DNA from: Stropharia rugosoannulata
Lineage: Eukaryota; Basidiomycota; Agaricomycetes; Agaricales; Strophariaceae
Reading direction: 5' to 3'
Length of the DNA: 64,000 nt
Assembly (NCBI GenBank): GCA_028532985.1
Contig: JANCIK010000011.1
Coordinates: 2,728,001-2,792,000, forward strand
Shown here: positions 46,908-58,461 of the stretch, piece by piece
Position numbering within the stretch: the first letter of the stretch is position 1
Layout: each line of letters begins with the position of its first letter
Notes under the pieces: generated by a model
What the model was told of the DNA's origin: nothing
Databases searched by the model: none
The model's input: only the letters and a program-made list of their open reading frames with translations
Program-made: the position numbers and the translations under genes

Positions 46908-46916
46908 CTTTATATA
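46908..46916 (-). promoter_or_regulatory. TATA box and conserved promoter block
   Basis: TATATAAAG on the minus strand, ~57 bp before the ATG at 46853. The intervening sequence shares ATTGG, a CTAA-type step and CACCAAC with the promoter of the 13972-15211 gene. Confidence 0.6.
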
Positions 46917-46929
46917 ACGCAATGTAATG

Positions 46930-48530
46930 GCTTAAACAAACATTTATCAGCTATGTGGCTAAAGAAGGTCAAAGAAGTAAGCTTCTATGTCATGTACAGG
47001 TATAACTGTCATCATAAATCTTATCTAGGCGGATAGAAGCCAGTCCTAAAAATGGCGTTACCCTTGTCAAAATCATACTGTTTGCTCTCACTCGTGCCCG
47101 GACTCAACAAATTGAAGTGAGTGCAGTGCCCATGTTCGGATTGTACGCAACCTAAGGTGTGTGTTTTTTCTGGAAGGTCTGCTTTGAATCGCGCAGCGAG
47201 ATGGATCAGTCTCGGACGCCGTGGTGCAGAACTTATTCATAGATCGCACCATCCGTAACGGCATCATCCAGTGCGTTTTCCCAACTGACGCCACAAGATG
47301 AGAAGCTAATCGTCACGTATCTATTTCAAGGGGAAGGACTGATAGAAGAACTTCCCAAACATGATTTCCTGATAGAAACATGCTTGAACTGTGTCACTTG
47401 CTTCTGGATTAGAAAAAAATAACTTGCGAAGACAGTTGACCAATCATTTCCTGCGGTTCAATCGGCGTTTTTAGGCACTCTTGGGACCATAATCATCTGT
47501 TATGGGCGTGTAGGTTATGACAGGAAGATTGATTTTATTAATGAGCCGTGGATGACGCGTAATAAAATAGTATGTACACATTTCTGTCCCGTCCCTCGGT
47601 TTCCAAGCTTTCTACGTATGCGGGCTCATCGAAGCGGCTTGCGTACCTGCTTGAACTTAAAGGTGATCGATGTATAACATGTGCGCCGGAGGATTCTTTT
47701 CAAAAAGGAACGCAAGATGCAGCAAGTGGCTTGTGTCGACGGCTTTAATGCCGGCTATTCAAATAGAGCATGTGTGTCACATATTTTCGTCCTCCGAACG
47801 GTCGGAACCTTAGCCCGGGAAGCGTGATACAGAAGGGCTTCTGTCGTTCCACATCACTGCGAAGACGAGGGCCGATGTCTACCCGGGGCGTACGTTAATA
47901 TCAGAGTGGAGAGGACGGTCGAAGGGTGTGTGTGGATAAGGCCATCGCGGACCTGCTGCGTGCTGGGGCCGTCGGAGCGATGCGCGAACGACAGAGAGAG
48001 GATTAATGAGTTCAATACACGAGCTCTAAGATAAGCGAGGGTGGCAGAAGCGCTGAGCGAGATTCCGATGCGCATGTGTGCGGAGAGCTGGACTATCATG
48101 GATAAGTTGACTTAGTCTAAACTCCAGGAGAGAAAAAGCGCCATTGTGGAGTACGGGGTGAGGAGCGTGGGAATCTGAACAAAAATATGGATGTGCTGCC
48201 CTAAGAGTCACTAAGAAACAATCGATGCGTTGGCCGGATGGAGCAATTGTTTGCATGACGCAGATGGTCGTGCTAACCGAAGGAGTCAGAGGACTAAAAC
48301 TGAGGAGTGGGAGTCAAGTCATAGTCAGTTGTTACTACGGGGTGAACAGGACGCACGTACGGAAGCCATAGGCACACAGATGGATGACCATGCTAGGGAC
48401 TGCTATAAACCCCGGCGTCCGTAGGGCAAGGAAGTCCAAGCGAGCAGACTCTATGCTCATTGAGCTTATCTTGAGCTCACCTGGTGTGATGTAGTCCTGA
48501 AGCGGACTGGTTTTCTATGGAGGCAGCATG
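46930..48530. other. Intergenic region, no gene seen
   Basis: No exon structure or repeat I can support. A short minus reading near 47240 is discussed among the rejected items. Confidence 0.45.
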
Positions 48531-49229
48531 GGATGTAGTACTTATTTATAGATGCTGGTGACATACATAAATATCATATTTTTTGCTTATATATTGCGCT
48601 CAAAATCAGTGTTATATGAGGATGGACCGTGACAAGATGTTATAATTCAGAATTACAGAAAGACTGAAGGGAAATCAACCTGATTGAGCAAGAAACAAGT
48701 GAGGAAGAGAGGAAGAGACGCGGATGATGCTGACGAAGCAGCAGCTGGGCAGTGTCTTTGTCAGCATTATCATGTCTCTGCGCAGTCGGTACGCGGCATT
48801 TGTGAGCGAGGGCGGGGCACACTGGCTGCGCAAGAGCATGCAAAATATGCGAGTCTTCTTGAGGATCAGCGGTGGTCACGCTGCGCGCCGCCTCGTTACG
48901 GACCGCGTACTCAATGCACTGGAGTCTGAGCTCCGTTGATTAGTACGGCACAAAGAGGGGATATATACGGCCACGGCAGCACAAAAATTATCGGCCGGAA
49001 GAGCTTCAAAAGCCTTCCCTGCTGGTACTCGGTAAAGTGTACATCACATGAAGCAAAGTTATGTTTGTCGTTCCCTCACAGTATGGTATGAGCGCGGCCC
49101 GCCCCGCATTTCAATCCTTGGCGAGCCGTATCATCATTGCTTCACTGTCCTCCACTCACGCATCGTTACTATCTCTTTCTGCGCGACATACGAGACCGAC
49201 AAACGATATCTCCTCGTACAGTGCAGCCC
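48531..49229. repeat. 0.7 kb dispersed direct repeat, copy 2
   Basis: Same-strand partner of 43504-44201. Similarity ends abruptly after GTGCAGCCC, where the two flanks become unrelated. Confidence 0.8.
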
Positions 49230-49845
49230 CTACACTTCCCTCGCTCCCATGTTTCCCGCCGAGGCGCGGCCTGCACGCATACATCCTTGTTCCGCGTCGT
49301 GAACTGATTTTCTGCATGCCCCTCTCTCCCTCTGTTTCTGCCTCACATATATCTGCTTCCCCGCGTCAACGCCCCTCACGCGAGCCTTGCATGTCCCGTC
49401 ATGTCCCGCGTCCCGCCGTGTACGGTCAGGAGATTGCATGCCCCGCACGACTCGCCTTTGTACCTGCTCCCAGCCCCTGGACCGCTCTCCCCCGTTCCGC
49501 CCACCCACTCGACGATGACGCCTCTCCCGCGGCCCGACCCCCCACGCACACGCGCCAGTCCATACGACTGAACTGAACGATCTGGCACCGTAACCAAATC
49601 CGCAGTGCAGAAGACCCTAGATGACCTGAATACCACATCCTTTCCATAGACGTATTACTCTTGATGTCAGTACCCCATCCGCCACACACGATCACGCGCC
49701 TTGTATACTTCATTCACCCCAGCACTGTGGCGCGTGAAGCTTTCACAGAGACAAAGTAAGCTCACGCTATTTAGTGTATGTTTACAGACGTACAGGTTAA
49801 GAAACATTGGACTGAGGATGGAATATACACTCGACAATAGCAGGG

Positions 49846-49990
49846 GGGCGGACAATGTAACAGGGGATATACAACGTAACAGGGCATAGACTGAATAACA
49901 GAGCGTAGAAGGATTATCAAAGCATAGAATGAGTAAAGGGCATAGACGACGTAATAGAGCATAGATAACATAACAAAGCATAGACGGACT
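49846..49990. repeat. Irregular minisatellite
   Basis: Six or so degenerate units of about 22-26 bp built on GTAACAGRGCATAGA (for example AACAGGGCATAGA, AATAGAGCATAGA, AACAAAGCATAGA). Confidence 0.65.
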
Positions 49991-52112
49991 AAGACTCGAT
50001 CGGGTCAATCGTCGATTGTGTCCGGAGGACATGAATACATGGATCCACGAATTGTAGCTCTTTCGCTCGTGAGTGATAGGACCAAGCGTGGTCCTGGACG
50101 GGTTATGATATAATGGTAAAACAGCCGGCCACGTATACGGGAACGGGAGCAGAGGCAGAGGCAGCCCGTTAAGCACGCGTGTCGCTGTGCTGCAGCAAGA
50201 GAAAAGCTCAGGGAATACCGAGCGGAAAGACCCAACCCGCTGGCCGAACGAGCGGAGGTTTGAACTTCAGTATACCCTACCGATCCGTCGTACTGTGCGT
50301 TCGGGGGATGGAAAGAACACAAGGAAGTGACCGTGCTACTTACATTCCCGGGAGCATCGTGTTCTTCAATGGGGCTCGGAGGAGACGGCCATGTGCAATT
50401 CGTATCGTCGCTCATGAAAGTTGCATAGAGGTCTTTAATGCCAGCACGACGCCATTAGAGCTAGGGTGGGTGGGCGTCCCTGGAGTATCCGAGTATTGGT
50501 TGTGCGGAGCGGTGCTTGGCCGGGATCGAGGCGTACTTGATGATCATACTTGTTGAACGTGTTGAGGGACCGGCACGTACGGGCGCGAACAAACGACAGA
50601 GGTAGAGCCTTAAAGCAGATGTAGATTCCACCTCGGGGCTTGACCGAGACGCGGCGCAGGCGCAGGTGCAGATGCGGGTTCAGATTCGAGTTATTGCTGG
50701 TACAGACGGAATGACCACGCGACCACAAGACTGGCGCACATACATTATGAGACTACTGTGTCCTGGGCGGGGAACAACGCGTGGATGTCAACGGGAATGG
50801 AATTAGGGGCGACGACAGCAAAGGGACACAGATCCAGTCCGTGAAGATCACCCAAGTTGGATGGCTACGATAGTGCGCATGCGGTTCCGGTATTGAGAGC
50901 ATGACATACCTCAGGATGCGAGGCGAGGGGTGGTCATGGCGGGGGACATGGTTGGGATTCACGGCAGGCCGAGTTTGAGGGGGGACGCAAGGTGCAGAGA
51001 TGGCAGTGAATCCCGAGGAGAGATGGACCGGTTCAAGGCAGTGGAAGACGGGGCGGGGATTGGGTCAGGGTTCGGGCGTCTTCGCCGAGTGGATGAAACG
51101 AGGCGGGGTGGGGGACTGGGTAATGTCGAATGAAGATCGGCTTGGGCTTGAACACAGGCAAGGATTAGTGCATTTAGAACAGGTTGTTGCCAGTACATGC
51201 TCACTACGCCTGGACTCCAGAGCCAGTGAGTCTAGATGACTTGGATGATGTTCGTACTGGGTACTCGGGTGGCTTGAGAAACATTTTACCCAGTCATACG
51301 CAGTGCGGAGGTCTTCGAAGGGCACTGCGCTGTCCCCAGAAGATAAGCAGTGTAATGGAAGAATGGAATGCAGTACATGTGTTAGGGATGGTTTTGGTAA
51401 TCTATGCAGCAGCTCCGTCCGGGACGATGCACCCAGCATGCAAGATATGGTGTAAGGCAAATAGAAGGGCGACTTTCAACTTCGCTGGCACCGCCCGGCC
51501 GCCAAATTTTAATATAACGGAAACACGCGGACAAACATAGCCCGGTTCATACCGTTTCCGGCCAAGCTGTGACATGTGAAGCCTGATCTGATACTGATAT
51601 AGACGCTTTCCTTGCTATCAAACAATTTGATAACATATTAATTACCGGCTTAATGTTGCATCCAATGTCATTCGGATATTGGGAACAAATTAAAAATATA
51701 TACAAGATCGATCACAACGTAGGTTAGCAAACCTTTGGTCTCCCTAGATCATCGTCGCCCTCCAAGAGCACTGCCAACGATCGATTAAAGCTTATATTAC
51801 AATCCTGGGCTGGAGGGCTCCGCATTGTAAAAAATATGTTGCGAGATCGACACTGCCATTTCGCTATTAAACATTATCTCGCATTTCGTAGCATGCAACT
51901 GTATTGAATGACAGGGCAATTGGCTGACACCTGGGCGGCTGGATCTGGGGTTCGTTTATCTACTTGGACGAGTCACGGCTCACCGACATTGACATTCAGA
52001 ATGGACGATTGTACAGATAGAATCGCCGATCACATATTATACTTGTGCATGCGGTAGCGCCTACATGTGAAATACCATGAAGCATGTAGTACAAATTCAG
52101 GATGCAGTGGAG
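49991..52112. other. Gene-free stretch upstream of the TPR-CHAT gene
   Basis: A minus-strand start (MSDDTNCTWPSPPSPIEEHD, ATG near 50415) is followed by a GTAAGT, but no convincing downstream exon exists. The rest has no recognisable feature. Confidence 0.4.
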
Positions 52113-52120
52113 TATATAAA
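52113..52120 (+). promoter_or_regulatory. TATA box of the TPR-CHAT gene
   Basis: TATATAAA followed by CAGGGG, 95 bp before the ATG at 52208. Confidence 0.55.
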
Positions 52121-52207
52121 CAGGGGAAACATGCGAGCTCCCTTCCAGTTGACCACATCATCGCCAACTACTTCTTTTTTAAAAACACGCCTTCTCAATC
52201 TGCCAAC

Positions 52208-55200
52208 ATGCCCGACATAAACACTGCGTCTACCTTCGCGCATACGAACGCAGACGGAGGACTAGACTTGGCCCTCCAGAACTCAGGACAACTACCGTTT
52301 GACCGTGTAATTGAAAACAATGAAAATCAAGGTAAAGAAATCGTGTATATTTGATATATATCATTGTACTAATAATTTACTGTTTGAATACTCTGTCCAA
52401 TCTTCTGTTATCCCTTCTTTACTATGACATTATTGATCTATAAATATTCTCTCAAAATTAGATGGAGTTGACGGCATACAGAGTAGGCGTAATTCAATAT
52501 CTATTTCCCCGAAAAATAATTGATTTAACCCATATTCTAGCGGTTGACTCGTCCCTTGAGGCGCACGAAGTAATAGTCCACGAAGGTATGCCTCTCACCT
52601 TCCATTAAAAACATCGCAGTATCTTATATTCGTCGTGTTAATAGGCGCAGACATCGCGGCCAACAAACCTAAACACACGGATGAGGCTGTTCTTGACAAC
52701 GGTGCCCTTACCAGTGATGCTATTACGGACCAGCAGAAGTCGCAAAAAAATCTAGAGGAGCCACACGTGGATGTAAAACACATATTCCCACCTGCGGAGG
52801 CATCCAAAACCAATCCAATCTCGTACAAAGAGGTCTTACTAAGCTGTAAGCACCATTCCTGTTTTTATATCTGCGTCAGCTCATAAGGTAATATAGCTAT
52901 TTCCGTTGAATGCTCGCAGCCACACCAGTTTGAAGACCTCTCAACGCTGGTCGTCATGCAAGATGGAAATATTTGTCAGACCTTACATCTTGTGCAGGCC
53001 TCTCCGACTACATGGGGCACCGTGGACAATATTGCTTTGTGAGTCATATTTCAAAATGCATTGTCGAGCAAGTGGATGAACTGGAATATAATAGGTCTGC
53101 ACTGACACAGGACGATATAACATTGTGTCTTCAGTCAAAAGATGGAAATGACGAAGCGTTCCATACTATTACAAAAGATGAAATATATGCCTCTATGAGA
53201 GCCGAAGAAGGTATGCTTGAAATCATTATTTTGTCGATTAAATTTAAATATGCTCTCGGTAGAAACCGCGGTGGAGCATGAATTTACATATCTAAATGGA
53301 GACGATTCTATAAGAGTGAAGATGATTTCCACAGCTAGTAAGTAGAATTGACTCTGTAAATATATATATATATATTGACTTAGTTGCAGGCTTCAACTAT
53401 ACCATGCATCATATTCTTCGAGATATCAAAGCACTTTCCTTATGCTTTGAAGAAACTAAAAATGCTGACACGATTACTCAATTAATTCGCCTTTACGAAA
53501 CTCTGGATTCCAAATATTCCGCTCAATATAATTCGTCAAAAATTGCTAATTTGTGGCGCGACATTGGAAATGCATACGAGTCTCGTTTTGAACTCACTAG
53601 GAATATTCAGGACATTGAAAAGACCATCTTCTACCGCCAGAAGGTTGTTCAATCCACGCCATCTAGTCATTCCAGTTTTCCTTTTAGGGTCTACAAACTT
53701 GGAGCTTCATACATGTCTCACTTCGAACACAGTGGAGATATTCAGTATATTGAACATGCAATCCCATTTCTCCAAAAGGCTACTGAATCCACTCCTTCCA
53801 GTCATCCCAACTTTTCTCCATTCTGCAACGAACTCGGGAATGCATACCTGCGTTGTTTTGAGAATACCGGAAATATTCAGGATATTGAATATGCAATATC
53901 ATTCCACAAGAAGGCTCTTCAGTCTACTCCGTCCGGTCATTCCGAACTTGCCTCTCAGTGCAACAATCTTGGATCTGCATATATGCATCGCTTTGAGCAT
54001 ACTGGAAATATTCAGGATATTGAACATGCAATTTCATATCTCCAGCAGGCTCTTCAATCTACTCCTTCGAATCATTCCCATTTTTCTTCTAGGTGTTACA
54101 ACATTGGAACTGCGTACATGCGCTGCTTTGAGCACAGTGGAAATATTCAGGATATTGAACATGCAATCTCATTCCTTGAGAAAGCTGTTAACTCTACTCC
54201 TGCCGGTCATCCCGATTTTTCCCGATGCTGCAACAACCTCGGGACTGCATACCAGCGTCGCTGTGAACACACTGGCAGTTTTCAGGATATTGAAAAAGCC
54301 ATCTCCTTCCTCCAGGATGCTGCTAAATCCACACCTATGGGCCATGCGGACGTTTCTGCTCATTGCAACAACCTTGGGAATACATATAGGCTTCGTTTTG
54401 AGCACACTGGAAATATTCAGGATATTGAATATGCGATATCATTCCTCCAGAGGGCTATTCAATCCACACCCTCTAGTCATCCTAACTTTCCTTCCTGATG
54501 CAGCAACCTTGGGAATGCATACATGCGTTCCTTTGAGAACACTGGAAATATTCAGGACATCGAATATGCAATCTCCTTCCACCACAAGACTATTCAATTT
54601 ACTCCGTCGGGTCATTCTAATCTTTCCCCTCAGTACAACAACCTTGGAACTGCATATATGCGGCGCTTTGAACACACTAGAAATATTCAGGATATTGAAT
54701 ATGCGATCTCATTCCACCAGAAGGCTGTCCAATCTACATCTTCCAGTCATGTCAAATTTTCGTCATTCTGCAGCAATCTTGGGAATGCATATATCCATCG
54801 ATTTCAACACACAGGAGATATTCAAGATATCGAACACGCCATCCCATTCCTCGAGAAGGCTATTCAATCTACCCCTTCCAGTCATCCCAGTTTTTCACTA
54901 TTCTGCAACAATCTTGGGCGTGCATACATGACTTCCTTCGAGCAGACTGGAAATACTCAGGATATTGATCATTCTACCCAGTTCCTCGAGAAAGCTATTC
55001 AATGTATTCCTGCCAGTCATCCCAACTTTTCCCCGTTCTGCGGTAATCTTGGCAATGCACACATGTTTCGCTTCAAATCAATTGGAGATATTCAGGATAT
55101 TGAACATGCAATCTCACACTTAGCGAAGGCGGTTCAATCTACTCCTTCATATCATTCCAGTCTTTCTTCTCTGTGCAACAACCTTGGAAATGCATACATG

Positions 55201-56778
55201 ACTCGATTTAGCCAACTTCATGACTATTCTGATGTTAAACACGGTCTTCAATCATATTCTACTGGTACAGTGGCAAATGGCCATCCGTCTAACCGGATGG
55301 AAAGTGCTTGTTATGCGGCTTTGACGTTTCTAGAATACGACACATCCCTTGATAACACTCAGTGCTTGGATTATTTTTCCACTGCCATAGGTCTGCTTGC
55401 AGAGGTCGCAGGCCTCGAACAAACAATCAACCGTCGTTATTCTAATCTGCATAATAAGTCAGGCATTGTCAGTCAAGCCGTGTCTCTTGCTTTTACTATA
55501 GATAGACTAGATATTGCCCTGGAATGGCTTGAACAAGGCCGCTGCTTGGTCTGGAATCAGCTTGGTCAACTTCGTACACCAATCGACGAACTCAGGATCA
55601 GAAATCAAGACTTGGCTGATCGCTTTATAAAAGCTGCAACTGCTTTAGAGTCCGATGGATCTCGTCCAACAATGTCTCTTTCTACTGGACTTGACGCATT
55701 TGCACAGGAAATTAAACAGCAAGACAACTCCTTAAATCATGCCCTCCATGCTCAGCAATACAAACAAATCCTTGATGATATTCGTAGCCTTCCAGATTTC
55801 CAGGACTTTCTAAAACCACCCCAGTGTGCCAATATCCTCGTCTTCATACCTACAGATGGTCCAATTATCGTACTTCACGCAGCAAACCCAATGTGCAGTG
55901 CCCTGGCACTGATAGCTGGTGCCGAGAATGCTTTGCCCATCCCTTTGGATAACTTTAGCCTTGATGATGCTGAAAAACTTCAGAACATGCTTCAATCGGA
56001 TGTCCTTAGTTACCGCGAAGTCAATGAAGGAGAACGTCTCTCTGGTCGCCGGAGAAACCGCAAATCTATGTCTGATATACTAAAGGAGCTTTGGAGTAAA
56101 GTAATACTCCCAATACTCGAAGCGCTCGCATTTTCGGTGTGGATATTTGGTCGTTGATTTAGGTGTATATACTGATTTTTACATTGATAATAGGTCCCTC
56201 CATTGTCTTCAGATCGTCCGCGGATATGGTGGTGTCCAACTGGGCCTTTTGCATTTCTTCCACTCCATGCCGCTGGAATCTATGACTCGGAGGCCAAGCC
56301 AGGATCCTGTGTATCTGATTTTATTGTTTCATCTTACACACCCACCGTCCGTTCTGTTAGCGAGAAATTTGCTGCTTCTGCCACACCATCCAGTGATACC
56401 AAACTCCTCCTCGTCAGCCAGCCAAACACACCGGGGCTGAGTCCTATCCCTTCAACAACAGTCGAGACATATGCAGTTGAAACCATGATGAAGGAAGAAC
56501 GGTGTATTAACACACTGCTTCTGGAGAACTCTGAAGCCACCGTAGACGAAGTAAAGTGCAGGATAAGCACGCATGGTTGGATACATTTTGCCTGCCATGG
56601 AATTCAGGACAGAGGAGACCCTCTACAGAGTGGCGTACATCTCCATGACGGTCGTCTCGAGCTTCTCGAGATCATACGGCAGAGACTTCCCAGCCCCGAG
56701 TTTGCTTTTCTGTCAGCATGCCAAACCAGTAAGGGCGATGTCAAATTATCAGACGAGGTCGTCCATCTTCATCAGTAA
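52208..56778 (+). pseudogene. TPR-CHAT protein gene, one in-frame stop and truncated 3' end
   Basis: Exons: 52208-52331, 52462-52488, 52541-52585, 52645-52845, 52936-53038, 53095-53210, 53263-53337, 53390-56136 and 56194-56778 (~1340 codons). Introns are mostly 52-60 nt GT-AG; the exon 5 acceptor (AAG at 52935) is weak, because the better CAG at 52919 shifts the frame to a stop. The N-terminal ~245 residues are unclassified. Twelve 45-residue TPR-like units follow (53608 onward) plus a degenerate 13th. A helical linker leads to a CHAT peptidase domain whose likely catalytic pair is the His in HFACHG and the Cys in SACQT. Only one codon breaks the big exon: TGA at 54496-54498. The last ~100 residues normal for CHAT are missing after EVVHLHQ. 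TPR-CHAT proteins are caspase-like; in fungi they are numerous and mostly unstudied. Either a recent pseudogene or a readthrough gene. Confidence 0.8.
53608..55220 (+). repeat. Twelve 135-bp units encoding TPR-like repeats
   Basis: The phrase ATTCAGGATATTGA recurs at a fixed 135-bp spacing from 53608 to 55093 with no indel; a degenerate unit follows at 55228. Each unit encodes 45 residues of the form GNIQDIEYAISF...STPSSHP...CNNLGxAYMxRFExT. Confidence 0.9.
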
Positions 56779-56900
56779 ATCCGGTCATTTTGCCATAATG
56801 TGACATAACACGCCCGCTAAATTTATAGTGGGTATAGATAGCATAACACAAAGGCTATGCTGCATAGAAATACCTAATGCTATATATGTACCTCTTAATA
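56779..56900. other. Junction between truncated CHAT gene and element
   Basis: Immediately after the last CHAT codons the sequence reads CAGTAAATCC; GTAAAT could be a stranded 5' splice site whose next exon is gone. No further CHAT sequence is visible downstream. Confidence 0.4.
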
Positions 56901-58319
56901 GGGCACAGTAAAAAGGCAGTGTGGAGGTAAGTGTGCAGCAGTGGGGCAGTGTAAGGTCAGTGTCGGTCAGTGCAAGGTCAGTGTTAGTCAGTGTAGGTCA
57001 GTGTGTGGCGGTGCAAAGGTAAGTGTGTGGCAGTGCAAAGGTAAGTGTAAGTCAGTGTACAGGTAATACAGCCAGTACGAGGACAACAGAGTCAGGAGAT
57101 AATTCCACATATTATTTAGTATTTAAGGACATTGTGTACACGTAGGTAGCCAGTTAATTTACCACCCACCTTCGTTTACAATCCAAGAAGCTCAGTATAG
57201 CTACCCATAAGATCCAGTTCATCGAGCACAGTCATTTCTTTATTCTCTCACCCTTTTCTTGAGCAACACCCTCAAGACGACCCCACCAGTCGTCGCTCGC
57301 TCGCACCCACCCACACAAACACAATCTTACAGAAGGCCCGTGAAATACGGCCCTCGTGTACTTGTGATGCATGATCGCCGCACGACAGCGGTACTCCTGA
57401 ACAGAAATATACATATCTCAACACTGTACATTTGGTATAATTTCCGTACATGTGTGCATAATTATTGATTATTGCATGTCCAAATACAGCAAGTGTTGGT
57501 CTGTGTTGGTTGGTAGAGGTCAGTGAAGGCCAGGATGAGGTCAGTGCGGGTCGATGAAGGTCAGTGTGAGGTCAGTGTGAGTCAGTGGGAAGTTGGTACA
57601 AGTCAGTGTAGGTCAGTGTCATGTCAGTGTAGGTCAGTGTAGGTCAGTGCGGGGTCAGTGTAGGTACGTGTAGGTCAGTGCAGGACAGTGCAGGACAGTG
57701 TGTGGTCAGTGTAGGTCAGTGTGCGGTCAGTGTGGGTCAGTGTGGGTCACTGACCAGTGACAATAAGTGTGAGGTCTGTGCTTCCGATGTGCAGTTATGC
57801 GGAAAGTATATAGTTAATACACTATTCTTGGTGTGCCGCACGCATACAGTTTGCTACACACAGACTCGGCATCGATTATTGATTGAATAAACTCATGGTA
57901 TATTACTTTTGCTGGAGAATAAAAGCTGTATGCGGCTTTACGAACGTCTATAATACATATGAAATATAGTAAGTCTAATGTATTTCTCATATATACATTT
58001 AATGGCTGTATTCTAACACAACCCGTTCGCTCTGCATCACACAGATGTTTAGCCGACTCAGCATGACAATCGGCATGCCAGCCGTAGTCGCGTTTTTGAT
58101 CAACACTGCCCAGCGGTAAGGAACGGCAAGGCAATGCCGTGTCCCACCGTGGTCCAAGCCGTGTCCGTGCCGATGAAGCATGTTTTACGGTAAGAAAAGC
58201 TGTGCAAAGGTCAGTGTGAGGTCAGTGTGGCTTGGCGGTAAGTCAGTGTGTTTTGATACACTGACCATGCACTGACCCACTGACCACACTGACCGACACA
58301 CTGCCTTTTCTATTTGCCC
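56901..58319. mobile_element. Non-autonomous element with GTCAGTG subterminal repeats and 9-bp target duplication
   Basis: The left end GGGCACAGTAAAAAGGCAGT is mirrored at the right by CACTGCCTTTTCTATTTGCCC. CTCTTAATA flanks both sides (56892-56900, 58320-58328). Dozens of GTCAGTGT-type motifs crowd the left end (56925-57070), the middle (57520-57760) and the right end (58208-58300). Near the right end their orientation flips to CACTGACC. No coding capacity. An LTR fragment sits at 57089-57331. An 8-9-bp duplication would suit hAT- or Zisupton-like transposases; the family is not settled. Confidence 0.8.
57089..57331 (+). mobile_element. 5'-truncated solo LTR inside another element
   Basis: Matches the 3' three quarters of the LTR family from GAGTCAGGAGAT to CAATCTTACA, including TATTTAAGGACATTGTGTAC and the GACGAC/GTCGTC stem. 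The 5' end and target duplication are missing, so it is older or was rearranged within the element. Confidence 0.7.
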
Positions 58320-58461
58320 CTCTTAATAATACACTACTCTATCGGCACTGTGGATGTTCTGCCACTATAGTAGATTTTATATTATACGTGTTATTAGAGC
58401 TATACAATCTATAGACACTGTTTGGTATGCTATTAAACTCCAAATTTTAAACTAAATACAT

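Noticed and set aside
47088..47294. Hsp70-like C-terminal exon on the minus strand (DAVTDGAI reading)
   Set aside because: Only a few residues fit and stops follow at once; too weak to annotate.
50005..50415. Minus-strand gene starting MSDDTNCTWPSP
   Set aside because: A plausible first exon and GTAAGT, but the downstream frame is low-complexity and no second exon is convincing.
56930..58300. GTCAGTG arrays read as a CRISPR-like or simple satellite array
   Set aside because: Unit spacing is irregular without unique spacers of constant length, and terminal inverted repeats with target duplications show a DNA element.
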